From an uncultured Collinsella sp. (lineage in GTDB: Bacteria > Actinomycetota > Coriobacteriia > Coriobacteriales > Coriobacteriaceae), in contig CABUBZ010000001.1 in the NCBI GenBank assembly GCA_902489945.1, positions 1-64,000 of the forward strand: a stretch of 64,000 bases of DNA, given 5' to 3'. Positions 1-8,180 of the stretch are shown here, in pieces; positions within the stretch are counted from its first letter, which is position 1; each line of letters opens with the position of its first letter. The notes beneath the pieces were generated by a model that was not told the DNA's origin, ran no database searches, and saw only the letters and a list, made by a program, of their open reading frames with translations. A program made the translations under genes and the position numbers.

Positions 1-42
1 GCGGCGAGATGGGGTGCCTGAGCGCCGCGCAGCGTCGACCGG

Positions 43-66
43 TCCGGCGTTCGGCAGAACGCCGGA
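43..66 (-). terminator. Hairpin after lacB
   Basis: A perfect 10-bp stem (43-52 with 57-66) with a GGCA loop lies just after the lacB stop. No T-run follows it on the minus strand, so it may be an RNA-stabilising hairpin rather than a true terminator. Confidence 0.3.
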
Positions 67-72
67 ACCTAA

Positions 73-597
73 TTAGTCGTGGTACTCGCCGCGGTCCCAC
101 TTCTCCAGGAACTCGTCAAAGAAGCGCGGGTCAGCCTGAGCCTCGGCGTCGGCCTTGTTGCAGGCATCGATCTTGGCAATCAGGGCATCGTGCTCGGGGG
201 TCTTCTCGTAGGGCTCCTCCAGGAAGGCAAGCATGATGTCGGCCATCAGGAACTCGCCGGTGATCTTGCCGCCAAAGCCCACGATGTTGGCGTTGAGCTC
301 GCGACGGGCATACAGGGCAGAGGTCATGTCGCGAACCAGGGCGCAGCGGGCGCCGGGAACCTTGTTGACGGCGTTGGTGATGCCAATGCCGGTGCCGCAG
401 AGGGCCACGCCAAAGTCGGCCTTGCCGCTGGCAACAGCCTCGCCCACGGCCTTACCGTAGATGGGATAGTGCGTACGGGTGTGGCTGTAGGTGCCGCAGT
501 CGAGCACCTTGTAGCCAGCCTGCTCCAGGCGGTCGGCCAGATAGATCTTCTCGTCCGTAACGATATGGTCGCAACCGATTGCGATGGTCTTCTTCAT
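73..597 (-). CDS. lacB: Galactose-6-phosphate isomerase subunit LacB
   Basis: With LacA this subunit converts galactose-6-phosphate to tagatose-6-phosphate in the cytoplasm, the first step after phospho-beta-galactosidase. The 174-residue product has the RpiB/LacAB fold signature: an N-terminal AIGCDH segment, a [12 protein letters not shown] stretch and the [11 protein letters not shown] loop near residues 82-92. Its length matches LacB (about 171). The ATG at 597 has an AAGGA ribosome site about 8 bases upstream. lacA lies 63 bases upstream on the same strand, so the two are almost certainly one transcript. The rest of the tagatose pathway is not adjacent: lacC is about 29 kb away and lacD is not in the window. 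Confidence 0.93.
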   Translation of the reverse strand: MKKTIAIGCDHIVTDEKIYLADRLEQAGYKVLDCGTYSHTRTHYPIYGKAVGEAVASGKADFGVALCGTGIGITNAVNKVPGARCALVRDMTSALYARRELNANIVGFGGKITGEFLMADIMLAFLEEPYEKTPEHDALIAKIDACNKADAEAQADPRFFDEFLEKWDRGEYHD

Positions 598-660
598 CAG
601 AACGTCCTTTCGTCTGAATTCACAAGTTGAGATAGAAGTTCGAGTTCTCGGTGGCTCTCG

Positions 661-1089
661 TTAGGCCATCTTGTTGAGCATGTCGACACGGATCTGGTGA
701 CGGCCGCCGGCGTACTGGGCGCGCAGGAACTCGCGGGCGATCTTCTTGGCGACCTCGGTGCCAACAACGCCCGGGCCCATGGTGACCATGCGCGAGCCGT
801 TGTGCTCGCGGGTCATGTAAGCGGAACGCTCGTCGGAAATGTTGGCGACGACCATGCCCTTGATCTTGACGGCGGCCATATAGGAGCCGACGCCGTACTT
901 ATCGAATGCGAAGCCCTGGGAATCCTTGTGCTCCAGCAGGTCCTTGGCAACGGCGGTGGCGGAATCGACAAAGTCCGCGGCAGGGGTCTCGGAATAGTCA
1001 ACGACCTCGTGACCGTCGGCGATGAGCATCTCCTTGATGGACTCCTTCATCGACATACCGTCGGCATCGGAAGCGATTACAACCCTCAT
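661..1089 (-). CDS. lacA: Galactose-6-phosphate isomerase subunit LacA
   Basis: This is the partner of LacB in the heteromeric galactose-6-phosphate isomerase. The 142-residue length is exactly that expected of LacA. The RpiB-type fold is visible: MRVVIASDADG at the N-terminus, a GFAFDKYGVGSYM region, and a RMVTMGPGVVG segment before the C-terminal helix. LacA homologues lack the catalytic Cys loop that LacB keeps (GTGIGI), and the same is seen here. The start is secure, with AAGGAGG a few bases before ATG 1089. It is the first gene of a lacAB transcript, and two kinds of regulatory repeat lie in the 230 bases upstream. Confidence 0.92.
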   Translation of the reverse strand: MRVVIASDADGMSMKESIKEMLIADGHEVVDYSETPAADFVDSATAVAKDLLEHKDSQGFAFDKYGVGSYMAAVKIKGMVVANISDERSAYMTREHNGSRMVTMGPGVVGTEVAKKIAREFLRAQYAGGRHQIRVDMLNKMA

Positions 1090-1197
1090 GACATCCTCCT
1101 TGAGAGATACGCAGGTGCGTAGTTCCTGTTTGGAAGTGTTGAATCGCGTTCAGGTCCGGGCATCTGAACGTGCGGTTCTTCACTGTTCGCGTTTATT

Positions 1198-1288
1198 TGA
1201 ACACATTCGAACATAAACTGCAACAACTATTTGTTTATCTTTGTTCTTTTTTGAGCAAATACCGTTCACAGGTGATTGCTGACCGTTT
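1198..1288. promoter_or_regulatory. lacA upstream control region
   Basis: Three direct-repeat signals lie upstream of lacA. TGAAC-N5-CGAAC is at 1198-1213, matching sites before lacF, lacR and two other modules. TTTGTT-N4-TTTGTT is at 1230-1245. ACCGTTCAC at 1261 is followed by ACCGTTTGG at 1282, a 21-base period also seen at other PTS promoters here. The first is the better candidate for a DeoR-type LacR operator. The assignments are inferred from recurrence within the window. Confidence 0.5.
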
Positions 1289-1320
1289 GGACCCGGCGCG
1301 GACGTAGCGACCATGTGTTC

Positions 1321-1360
1321 AACAAACAAAAGGGCGGCCGAGAACGTGTCTCGGCCGCCC
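1321..1360 (-). terminator. Rho-independent terminator
   Basis: A perfect 12-bp stem (1332-1343 with 1349-1360) with a 5-base loop is followed on the minus strand by TTTTGTTTGTT. It ends the membrane-protein gene at 1397-2419 and separates it from lacA. Confidence 0.85.
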
Positions 1361-1396
1361 TTCTCACGGTTGATCTTCCAAAGATCGCTTTGCCGC

Positions 1397-2419
1397 CTAC
1401 TCAGACTGCCCGCTCTTCTTGGCATGTTTGGACGGAGCGCTCAAGAAACGACCCGTCAGATAGTTCGCGGGACCGGAGATATCGATCCCCAGCAGTACGT
1501 GTCCCAGCCACAGGAACGCCACGAGCACCAGCAGCGGGATAACGCACGAAGTCACGATCATCACGATGACGCCTTCGATGAGGTCGGTCACCTGCTGCAC
1601 GATCTCGTCGGTCATCTGCTTGGCACCGCTGGTCACCGACGTAACAAGGCTCGAGGCCCCATCAGTCAACTGCTCGAGCACGTTTTTGGACTCCGTGGCC
1701 TCGGATTTTTTCTTGTTCGATTTTGAGCTGGTCTCGGCTGACTTGTCCGTGGTGTCGGCCGCGTCCGCAGCCTTTTGCTCAGCTTGCTCAATACTTACGC
1801 GATACGTTTCATCGACCTTTTGCGACACCCATACGCTCGCGGGCACGAGCGCCATGCCGATCACGGCAACCACCAGCACGCGCGTCGCCACACGGCGCAG
1901 GACAGCGCTCGTGCTCCAGCGCCCGTGAATGCCGAGCGACACCGCAAAGAGCACCAACGCAAACGGGATTAAGATGCCCAGGCCAACCGACCACAAAATG
2001 GTTAGCAGGTATTTCTCGAGGTAGAGCACGGCAAGCACGATACCCAAGTTTCCTGAAAGCTGCGCGAGCTGCTCGGCAACCGGCGTTCCCGTATCACCAG
2101 GCAGCGCGGTAATGCCCGCAGACAGCGCCACGCACGAGGTCGTGAGCGCCAAAACGTTGCCCTTCTTTTGATCGATAACCTCGATGGTGGAGTCCCATGT
2201 CTTGGTATCGGCAAAATGCGGGCGTGCGACAAAGCCCGACAGGAGCGCCATTACCACAAGGGCGACGATGATACCGATCTGCAGTTTTTTGTTTGCACAC
2301 ACGATATCGGACAGGCTCGGCTGCAGCTCAACCACTGTCGTAGACTCGGTAATCTGGACAGGGCGCCCATGATCCATCGCGTGCGCGTCTCTCTTTTGCA
2401 TCAGTCCGTTGTCCGGCAT
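1397..2419 (-). CDS. Multi-pass membrane protein of unknown function
   Basis: I do not recognise the family. The 340-residue product has a cytoplasmic N-terminus of about 45 residues, a membrane segment near 47-65, two or three hydrophobic segments between about 95 and 165, another near 180-205 and a last one near 280-310. Between the last two is a hydrophilic, Ala/Lys/Ser-rich stretch (about 210-250) likely to be coiled or disordered. The C-terminus is basic (KHAKKSG). ATG 2419 has GAGGAGG 8 bases upstream. It has its own terminator, so it is probably monocistronic. It sits between lacAB and lacF, but nothing in the sequence ties it to sugar metabolism. Confidence 0.6.
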   Translation of the reverse strand: MPDNGLMQKRDAHAMDHGRPVQITESTTVVELQPSLSDIVCANKKLQIGIIVALVVMALLSGFVARPHFADTKTWDSTIEVIDQKKGNVLALTTSCVALSAGITALPGDTGTPVAEQLAQLSGNLGIVLAVLYLEKYLLTILWSVGLGILIPFALVLFAVSLGIHGRWSTSAVLRRVATRVLVVAVIGMALVPASVWVSQKVDETYRVSIEQAEQKAADAADTTDKSAETSSKSNKKKSEATESKNVLEQLTDGASSLVTSVTSGAKQMTDEIVQQVTDLIEGVIVMIVTSCVIPLLVLVAFLWLGHVLLGIDISGPANYLTGRFLSAPSKHAKKSGQSE

Positions 2420-2509
2420 TTGGATACCTCCTCAGTCCGGCGTTTAATGCGAAAGGAAGTATACCCACCGAGCAAAAATCGAACGGGAGGACCAACGGAG
2501 CGCACCAAG

Positions 2510-2553
2510 ACTGTCCCCAATGACTAGTCGTTTAAGAACGTCCCCAATGACTA
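2510..2553. repeat. GTCCCCAATGACTA dispersed repeat
   Basis: Two copies of GTCCCCAATGACTA (ending at 2525 and 2553) flank TAGTCGTTTAAGAAC. The same unit recurs at 54,065-54,169 and 62,714-62,742, always between genes. It is a short interspersed repeat of unknown function. Confidence 0.7.
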
Positions 2554-2563
2554 TCACGGGATG

Positions 2564-2630
2564 AGTTGCGGTGGAATAGGGATTGTTTTGTGCCCGCCGG
2601 CCCCTATTCAGTCCCTATTTCACCGCAACT
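2564..2630. repeat. 19-bp inverted repeat
   Basis: Arms 2564-2582 and 2612-2630 match at 18 of 19 positions around a 29-base loop, forming AGTTGCGGTG...CACCGCAACT. No T-run is attached on either side, so a simple terminator is unlikely. It is adjacent to the GTCCCCAATGACTA repeat. Confidence 0.65.
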
Positions 2631-2644
2631 TAGGCTGAGGGACA

Positions 2645-2665
2645 GAAAAGCCCCGCCGCGGGGTT
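2645..2665 (-). terminator. Probable lacF terminator
   Basis: A short GC stem (AACCCC with GGGGCTT on the minus strand) is followed by TTTTCT, 40 bases past the lacF stop. Confidence 0.5.
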
Positions 2666-2706
2666 GCGACAGGGCTTCTGGAAGGGGACTTGGTTGTGAG
2701 CGCGCG

Positions 2707-3045
2707 TTAGGCGAGCTTGGCCTCGAGCTCGGCGATGCGCTTGTAGGCATCGATGGTAAAGCGGGCCTGCTTCTCCAGGATCATAGTGGTCATGAGGGTG
2801 TCCTGAGCGTGAGCCATGATGAAGGTCATCTCCATCTCGCCACCGCCGGCCTCCTGCGAAAGCAGCTTGGTCTGCGTGTCGTGGGCACCGATGAGCGCAT
2901 CGCTGGCATCCTTGTGCAGCTGCTCGGCCTTCTCAAAGTCACCCTCGCGAGCAGCATCGAGCGCTGCAAGCAGATCGGTCTGGGCGTCACCTGCGTATGC
3001 GACAATCTCGAATCCAACCATCGAGATTTCTTCTTTGGTTGCCAT
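2707..3045 (-). CDS. lacF: PTS lactose/cellobiose-family IIA protein
   Basis: This cytoplasmic phosphocarrier passes phosphate from HPr to the IIB domain of lactose/cellobiose-type transporters. The 112 residues cover the whole three-helix IIA domain. The predicted phosphorylated residue is His79, in the family motif MAHAQDTLM. ATG 3045 follows AAAGGAA by 8 bases. It is a single-gene unit with its own promoter signals and terminator. It is the only lactose-family IIA gene I can find, while four IICB proteins of that family are encoded between 4.6 and 21.7 kb. It is therefore likely shared by all of them, though a second IIA elsewhere in the genome cannot be excluded. Confidence 0.9.
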   Translation of the reverse strand: MATKEEISMVGFEIVAYAGDAQTDLLAALDAAREGDFEKAEQLHKDASDALIGAHDTQTKLLSQEAGGGEMEMTFIMAHAQDTLMTTMILEKQARFTIDAYKRIAELEAKLA

Positions 3046-3170
3046 ATTGCGTTCCTTTCACATATGAACCAATGGAGAGCATCGCGTCCGGGCATACGCG
3101 CTGCGTTCTGTATGGCAGAAACATTAACATTCAAACAAAAAAGAACAGCGCAAAACGTAATTTCAAGCTA

Positions 3171-3228
3171 TGAACGGTCACTTTTCGCCCGTGAACGGTT
3201 TTTAAACCAATCTGAACAATATCGAACA
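3171..3228. promoter_or_regulatory. lacF upstream repeats
   Basis: TGAACGGT occurs at 3171 and 3192, a 21-base period. TGAACAATATCGAACA at 3213-3228 is the clearest copy of the GAAC direct repeat also found before lacA and lacR. Both are read as regulator sites because they recur at other lac promoters. Confidence 0.5.
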
Positions 3229-3259
3229 CAATTAGCGGAAACCCAAACAGGCCCGTGCC

Positions 3260-4264
3260 CTAGCGCCAATCGCGCACCGTATCGCCCTCGACGAGTACGC
3301 CCGGAAACAGCATGTGCTCCACACCGGGTTCAACGCCCTCGGCACCGGCGATCTTATCGACTGCCCACATGCCGACACGCTTGTTGTCAAAGCGCACGGT
3401 GGCCAGGCGACGATCGGGCACGATGTCGCCCAGACTGTCATCAACACCCACCACGCTCACGTCCTCGGGCACGTGCTTTCCGCGCGACTCGAGTCCGCGA
3501 ATGCAGCCGTAGGCCATGGCGTCGTTGGAAGCATAAATGGCCGTACAGGTCGGATCGTCCGCCAGAGCCTGACCGGCAGCATACCCGCTCTGTGCCGTCC
3601 AATCGCCACGAACGAGTCGCGGTGGCTCAATGCCATGCGCGCGCAATGTCTCGCGCCAGCCTTCCTCGCGCCGCATGCCCGAAAGCGAGCGCTCGGGACA
3701 CGAGATAAAGTGCACGGTCTTGTGTCCCTGCCCCAGCAAGTACTCGACAACCTGGCGTGAGCAATCGAGCTGATCGTTATCGACCGTCGAGCACAGTGGG
3801 TGCTCCAGCATGGTAACGAGCACCGTCTGCATGCCAGGTAGCGGCTCGAAGGTGCCAAAGTCCGCCGGCATGCGATTCATGATCACGACCATGCCGTCTA
3901 CCGGCAGCGCGCTCATACGCGACGATGCGCTCTCGAGGGTATAGGGATGTCCATCTACTTTAGTGAGGGTGATGGCATAGCCATGTTTGTCGGCCGCGGC
4001 GGCAAAGCCCTCCATACGGTCGAGGTTGCCGGTACCGGTAATGTTGAACATGGCGACGCCGACGGTCTTAAACTTGCCACGGCGCAGCGATCGACCGGCG
4101 AAATTGGGGCGATACCCCAGCTCGCGCATGGCGGCACGCACGCGCTCCTTGGTCTCGGGGCGCACGCTGGGCGAATCGTGCACCGTACGCGAGACCGTCT
4201 GCTCCGAGACGCCCGCGAGACGCGCCACATCCTTAACGGATACCGATTTTTTAACAGCGGCCAT
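3260..4264 (-). CDS. LacI-family repressor, module 1
   Basis: This DNA-binding repressor has a LacI helix-turn-helix at residues 8-28 (VKDVARLAGVSEQTVSRTV), the hinge helix region near 50-60, and a periplasmic-binding-protein-like sensor domain to residue 334. The length is normal. It is transcribed away from the IICB/lacG pair that starts 357 bases away and most likely controls it through two TGTTAACGTTGCCA-like sites in the shared region. Its effector is unknown and could be a phosphorylated disaccharide or galactose-6-phosphate. It is paralogous to the regulators at 8181 and 13,199, sharing the FRPNFAG/YRPNFAG motif after the HTH. Confidence 0.88.
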   Translation of the reverse strand: MAAVKKSVSVKDVARLAGVSEQTVSRTVHDSPSVRPETKERVRAAMRELGYRPNFAGRSLRRGKFKTVGVAMFNITGTGNLDRMEGFAAAADKHGYAITLTKVDGHPYTLESASSRMSALPVDGMVVIMNRMPADFGTFEPLPGMQTVLVTMLEHPLCSTVDNDQLDCSRQVVEYLLGQGHKTVHFISCPERSLSGMRREEGWRETLRAHGIEPPRLVRGDWTAQSGYAAGQALADDPTCTAIYASNDAMAYGCIRGLESRGKHVPEDVSVVGVDDSLGDIVPDRRLATVRFDNKRVGMWAVDKIAGAEGVEPGVEHMLFPGVLVEGDTVRDWR

Positions 4265-4377
4265 AGGTTGATCTTTCTATGTCAACGATGCCATTGGTGG
4301 CACCCTGCGCATTCAAATGAAACGCCTTCAAGTATATCCAACGCCTCCCCCACCATACGCTCACCACCCAAAACCTA

Positions 4378-4558
4378 CCGTTCACCGACATTTTTGCTTC
4401 CCCGAACGGCTTTTGGTGCCCAAATGTTAACGTTGCCATTGTGCAAACACAGAGCCACCGGGCGGCTCAAACGTTTACGCGTAAGGAATCGACGGTTCGC
4501 AGGCACAGGAACCACCGGTTCGCGTCTTTTTTTGTGTCACAAAATGGCAACGTCAACA
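4378..4558. promoter_or_regulatory. Module 1 operator region
   Basis: LacI-type palindromes TGTTAACGTTGCCA (4425-4438) and TGGCAACGTCAACA (4545-4558) are inverted copies of one site, 120 bases apart between divergent lacI and IICB genes. ACCGTTCACCG at 4378-4388 belongs to the window-wide PTS promoter motif. The spacing would allow looping by a tetramer or joint repression of both genes, which is inference. Confidence 0.6.
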
Positions 4559-4621
4559 TTTTGGCAACCGAACGCCAAAAGCTACCATCGTTGCTAACCC
4601 ACCGACTCTTAGGAGCATTGC

Positions 4622-6397
4622 ATGGAGCAACTCATCGCCACCATCGAAAAGGGCCAGCCCTTTTTCAACGCGATCGCCCGCAATAAGTACCTCAAGGCGA
4701 TCCGCGACGGCTTTATCTCCGTCATCCCCATCATCATCTTCTCGTCCATCTTTTGCCTGGTAGCCTCGGTCCCCAACATCTGGGGTTTCTACTGGCCCGA
4801 TGACATCAACAACGCCCTGTGGAAGTGCTACAACTACTCCATGGGCATCCTGGCTATCGCCTGCGCTGCCACCACAGCCAAGCACTTCGCCGACGCTCAG
4901 AACCGCGATCTGCCCAAGAACAACCAGATCAACTTCATCTCGTGCATGTGCGCGGCCATCATCGGCTTCTTGCTCCTTTCGAGCGACACGATCGCCACGG
5001 ACGCTGCCAGCGGCTTCAACACCACCTACCTTGGTTCCAAAGGCCTGCTGACCGCCTTTATCGCTGCGTTTGTGACCGGCATCATCTACAAGTTCTTCAT
5101 TAAGCGCAACATCACCGTCAAGATGCCCGAGCAGGTTCCGCCCAACATCTCGCAGACCTTTAAGGACATCATCCCCTTCTCCGTCTGCATCACCGTCTTT
5201 TGGGTCTTTGACATCGTCTTCCGCGCTGCCTTTGGCTTCTGCTTTGCCCAGGGCGTCATCCAGGTGTTCCAGCCCCTGTTCACCGCTGCCGACGGCTATA
5301 TTGGCCTCGCTGTAATTTACGGCGCCATGAGCCTCTTCTGGTTCGTCGGCGTCCACGGCCCCTCAATCGTCGAGCCCGCCATCGCCGCCGCCCTCGTTGC
5401 CAACATGACCGACAACCTGGCTGCGTTCCAGGCCGGTCAGCACGCTTCCGCTGTCCTGACCCAGGGTGCCCAGTACTTCGTCGTCTGCATGGGCGGCACC
5501 GGCGCCACACTCGTCCTGGTCTTTATGTTCTGCTTCCTGGCCAAGTCTCAGGAGATGCGCGCTGTCGGTAAGGCCGCCATCGTCCCGGTCTGCTTCGCTG
5601 TCAACGAACCGCTGCTGTTCGCCGCACCCATCGTGCTCAACCCCGTCTTCTTTGTCCCGTTTGTCTTTGCCCCGATCGCCAACATCTGGATCCTCAAGAT
5701 CTTTATCGACTTCTTGGGCATGAACGGCTTTATGTACACCCTGCCTTGGACCGTCCCCGGCCCCATCGGCACCATCATGGGCCTGGGCTTCCAGCCGCTC
5801 GCTTTTGTGATGCTCGCCCTTATCCTGGTCGTCGACTTCGTTCTGTACTACCCGTTCTTCCGTGCCTATGACGCCCAGAAGTGCGCCGAGGAGGCCGAGA
5901 TCTCCCAGGAGGAGCTCGCCGCCAAGAACGCCGAGAAGGCCGCCAAGCTCAACGATGCCTTCCAGGGCAAGGCTGACGCCAAGAGCGTTGCCGCCGGCGC
6001 TGCTGCCGAGGCCGTGAAGGCCGACTCCCCCGCCGCTTCCGCAGCACCCGCTGCCGAGACAACGACCGCCAGCGACCTCAACGGCAAGCGCGTGCTCGTG
6101 CTCTGCCAGGGCGGCGGAACCTCGGGCCTGCTCGCCAACGCGCTGGCCAAGGCCGCCAAGGAGCGCGGCATTAACCTCGAGACCGCTGCCGAGGCCTATG
6201 GCAACCACGTGGACATGCTCCCCGACTTTGACCTGGTCGTCCTGGCCCCGCAGGCCGCAAGCTACCTGGCCGACCTGCAGAAGGACTGTGAGCGCGTGGG
6301 CAACAAGTGCGTCGCCTGCCGTGGCAAGCAGTACATCGAGCTCTCCCAGAACGGCGACAAGTCTCTCGCCTTCGTGAGTGAGCAACTTTCGAAGTAA
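4622..6397 (+). CDS. PTS lactose/cellobiose-type IICB transporter, module 1
   Basis: This membrane permease imports and phosphorylates a beta-galactoside at C6. The 591 residues comprise an IIC domain (about 1-415, some ten hydrophobic segments, with the family motif GVHGPSIVEP) and an Ala/Glu/Lys-rich linker of about 70 residues. A IIB domain follows, with phosphorylated Cys495 in LCQGGGTSG. This IIC-IIB fusion is the LacE layout. TAGGAG lies before ATG 4622. The GH1 gene follows after 66 bases. Phosphate probably comes from the LacF-like protein encoded at 2707-3045. Whether the substrate is lactose or another beta-galactoside cannot be read from the sequence. Confidence 0.92.
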   Translation: MEQLIATIEKGQPFFNAIARNKYLKAIRDGFISVIPIIIFSSIFCLVASVPNIWGFYWPDDINNALWKCYNYSMGILAIACAATTAKHFADAQNRDLPKNNQINFISCMCAAIIGFLLLSSDTIATDAASGFNTTYLGSKGLLTAFIAAFVTGIIYKFFIKRNITVKMPEQVPPNISQTFKDIIPFSVCITVFWVFDIVFRAAFGFCFAQGVIQVFQPLFTAADGYIGLAVIYGAMSLFWFVGVHGPSIVEPAIAAALVANMTDNLAAFQAGQHASAVLTQGAQYFVVCMGGTGATLVLVFMFCFLAKSQEMRAVGKAAIVPVCFAVNEPLLFAAPIVLNPVFFVPFVFAPIANIWILKIFIDFLGMNGFMYTLPWTVPGPIGTIMGLGFQPLAFVMLALILVVDFVLYYPFFRAYDAQKCAEEAEISQEELAAKNAEKAAKLNDAFQGKADAKSVAAGAAAEAVKADSPAASAAPAAETTTASDLNGKRVLVLCQGGGTSGLLANALAKAAKERGINLETAAEAYGNHVDMLPDFDLVVLAPQAASYLADLQKDCERVGNKCVACRGKQYIELSQNGDKSLAFVSEQLSK

Positions 6398-6406
6398 GTA
6401 ACGCCC

Positions 6407-6440
6407 AGGGCCAGCCGACCATCCAAGACCGGCTGGCCCT
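6407..6440 (+). other. Intercistronic hairpin, IICB to lacG
   Basis: An 11-bp perfect stem (AGGGCCAGCCG with CGGCTGGCCCT) sits between the transporter and the GH1 gene. Module 3 has a hairpin in the same place. With no strong T-run it may adjust lacG expression or protect the IICB mRNA end. Confidence 0.55.
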
Positions 6441-6463
6441 TCGATTTAGACGATTGGATCATC

Positions 6464-7903
6464 ATGTCCGTTAATCCTGCTAGCGTCACCAACCCGCCCG
6501 CGCAGTTTCCCGAGGACTTTGTCTTTGGCGGCGCCACCGCTGCCTACCAGGTAGAGGGCGAGACCCGCACTCACGGTAAGGGCAAGGTTGCCTGGGACGA
6601 CTTTCTGGAGGCCCAGGGGCGCTTCTCCCCCGATCCCGCTTCGGACTTCTACAACCAGTACCCCGTCGACCTGGAGCTGTGCGAGGAGTTCGGCATCAAC
6701 GGCATTCGCCTCTCCATCGCCTGGAGCCGCATCTTCCCCAACGGCACCGGCGAAATCAACCCCGAGGGCGTCCAGTTCTACCACGATCTCTTCGCCGAGT
6801 GCCACAAGCACCACGTTGAGCCGTTCGTCACGCTGCATCACTTTGACACGCCGCTTCCCCTCTTTGAGAAGGGCGACTTCCTCAACCGCGAGACCATCGA
6901 CGCCTTTGTGGACTTTGCCACCTTCTGCTTTAAGGAGTACGCCGACCAGGTGACCTACTGGTTCACCTTTAACGAGATCTGGGCCGACGCCTCCAACACC
7001 TACATCGAGGGCACCTTCCCCGGTGGCGTCAAGGCGCATCTGGCCGAGGCCTTCCAGTGCGAGCACAACATGATGCTCGCCCACGCCAAGGCCGTGCTGG
7101 CCTTCCACAACGGCGGCTTTAAGGGCAAAATCGGCGTCATCCAGTCGCTGGAGTTTAAGTACCCGCTCAACGAGAACGACCCCGCCGACATCAAAGCCGC
7201 CAACAACGAGCACGTGCTGCAAAACCAGTTCTTGCTCGACGCCACCTTCCGCGGCGACTATGCGCCCGACACCCTCGAGTGCGCCAACCGCCTGGCTGCC
7301 GTCTCGGGCGGCACCATCGAGATCCTGGACGAGGATCTGGAAATCATGCGCGAGGCAGCGCTCTACAACGACTACCTGGGCGTTAACAACTACCAGTGCC
7401 GCTTCTTGAAGGCTTACGACGGCGAGAACGACCTGCACCACAACGGTACGGGCGAGAAGGGCACTGGCCGCTGGCGCGTTAAGGGCATTGGCGAGCATGT
7501 GAACAAGCCTGGTATCCCCACCACCGACTGGGACTGGATCATCTATCCCGAGGGCCTGTTCGATCTGCTCGTCTACATTAAGCAGCGCTACCCCAACTAC
7601 AAGCAGATCTTCATCACCGAAAACGGCATGGGCTACAAGGACCCCTACAAGGACGGTTTTGTGGACGACCAGCCGCGCATCGACTACATCGAGCAGCACC
7701 TGCGCTGGTTGCTCAAGGCCATGGAGGTGGGCGTCAACGTGGGCGGCTACTTCCTGTGGAGCCTGCAGGATCAGTTCTCCTGGACTAATGGCTACAACAA
7801 GCGTTACGGCTTCTTCTACGTTGACTTTGAAACCCAGAAGCGCACGCCCAAGGCAAGCGCATACTGGTATAAGCACGTGGCGCAGACCCGTCGTCTGGAC
7901 TAG
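6464..7903 (+). CDS. lacG: 6-phospho-beta-galactosidase (GH1), module 1
   Basis: This enzyme hydrolyses the phosphorylated disaccharide made by the PTS to galactose-6-phosphate plus an aglycone sugar. The 479 residues form one GH1 barrel. The acid/base Glu171 is in FTFNEI and the nucleophile Glu386 in ITENGMG. The C-terminal FSWTNGYNKRYG carries the Ser-Trp...Lys-x-Tyr set that binds the 6-phosphate in LacG. The Trp is the residue associated with galacto rather than gluco specificity, so 6-phospho-beta-galactosidase is preferred over 6-phospho-beta-glucosidase. Galactose-6-phosphate would feed LacAB. The start at 6464 has only a weak GGA signal, but the N-terminal QFPEDFVFGGATAAYQ is intact. 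Confidence 0.92.
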   Translation: MSVNPASVTNPPAQFPEDFVFGGATAAYQVEGETRTHGKGKVAWDDFLEAQGRFSPDPASDFYNQYPVDLELCEEFGINGIRLSIAWSRIFPNGTGEINPEGVQFYHDLFAECHKHHVEPFVTLHHFDTPLPLFEKGDFLNRETIDAFVDFATFCFKEYADQVTYWFTFNEIWADASNTYIEGTFPGGVKAHLAEAFQCEHNMMLAHAKAVLAFHNGGFKGKIGVIQSLEFKYPLNENDPADIKAANNEHVLQNQFLLDATFRGDYAPDTLECANRLAAVSGGTIEILDEDLEIMREAALYNDYLGVNNYQCRFLKAYDGENDLHHNGTGEKGTGRWRVKGIGEHVNKPGIPTTDWDWIIYPEGLFDLLVYIKQRYPNYKQIFITENGMGYKDPYKDGFVDDQPRIDYIEQHLRWLLKAMEVGVNVGGYFLWSLQDQFSWTNGYNKRYGFFYVDFETQKRTPKASAYWYKHVAQTRRLD

Positions 7904-7965
7904 CGGCTTGCGACGAGCGGTTGGCGGAGTTGCACCGCCCACATAACCTGTCCCCCATTTCTCAG

Positions 7966-8008
7966 CCGGGGGTGGCACGTCACACGGCGCGCCGCCCCCG
8001 GTCTTTTT
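7966..8008 (+). terminator. Terminator after module 1 lacG
   Basis: The stem CCGGGGGTGGC with GCCGCCCCCGG is followed by TCTTTTT. Confidence 0.75.
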
Positions 8009-8024
8009 GGGCGGTTCGGGGTCC

Positions 8025-8170
8025 GTTCGTCTCAATCTGTAACATCTAGCCGAGTTTTTGGGTCCTAGCTGTTACAGATTGAGACGAACAGGATTGCTCT
8101 TTCCGAAGAATCTAAATCTGTAACACGTAGCCCGCTTTTGACCGTCTACCTGTTACAAATCGAGACAAAC
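8025..8170. repeat. Paired palindromic element, copy 1
   Basis: Two adjacent palindromes of about 60-65 bases. The first (8025-8089) has perfect 19-bp arms, GTTCGTCTCAATCTGTAAC and its complement, around TAGCCGAGTTTTTGGGTCCTA. The second (8111-8170) shares the outer TCTGTAACA...TGTTACA arms but has a different core (CGTAGCCCGCTTTTGACCG). The pair recurs at 13,037, 17,827 and 23,781. Three of the four lie between convergent genes. Confidence 0.9.
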
Positions 8171-8180
8171 GGAGTAGGAC

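Noticed and set aside
8025..8170. CRISPR-like array made by the palindromic pairs
   Set aside because: There are only two units per site, no uniform spacers and no cas genes.
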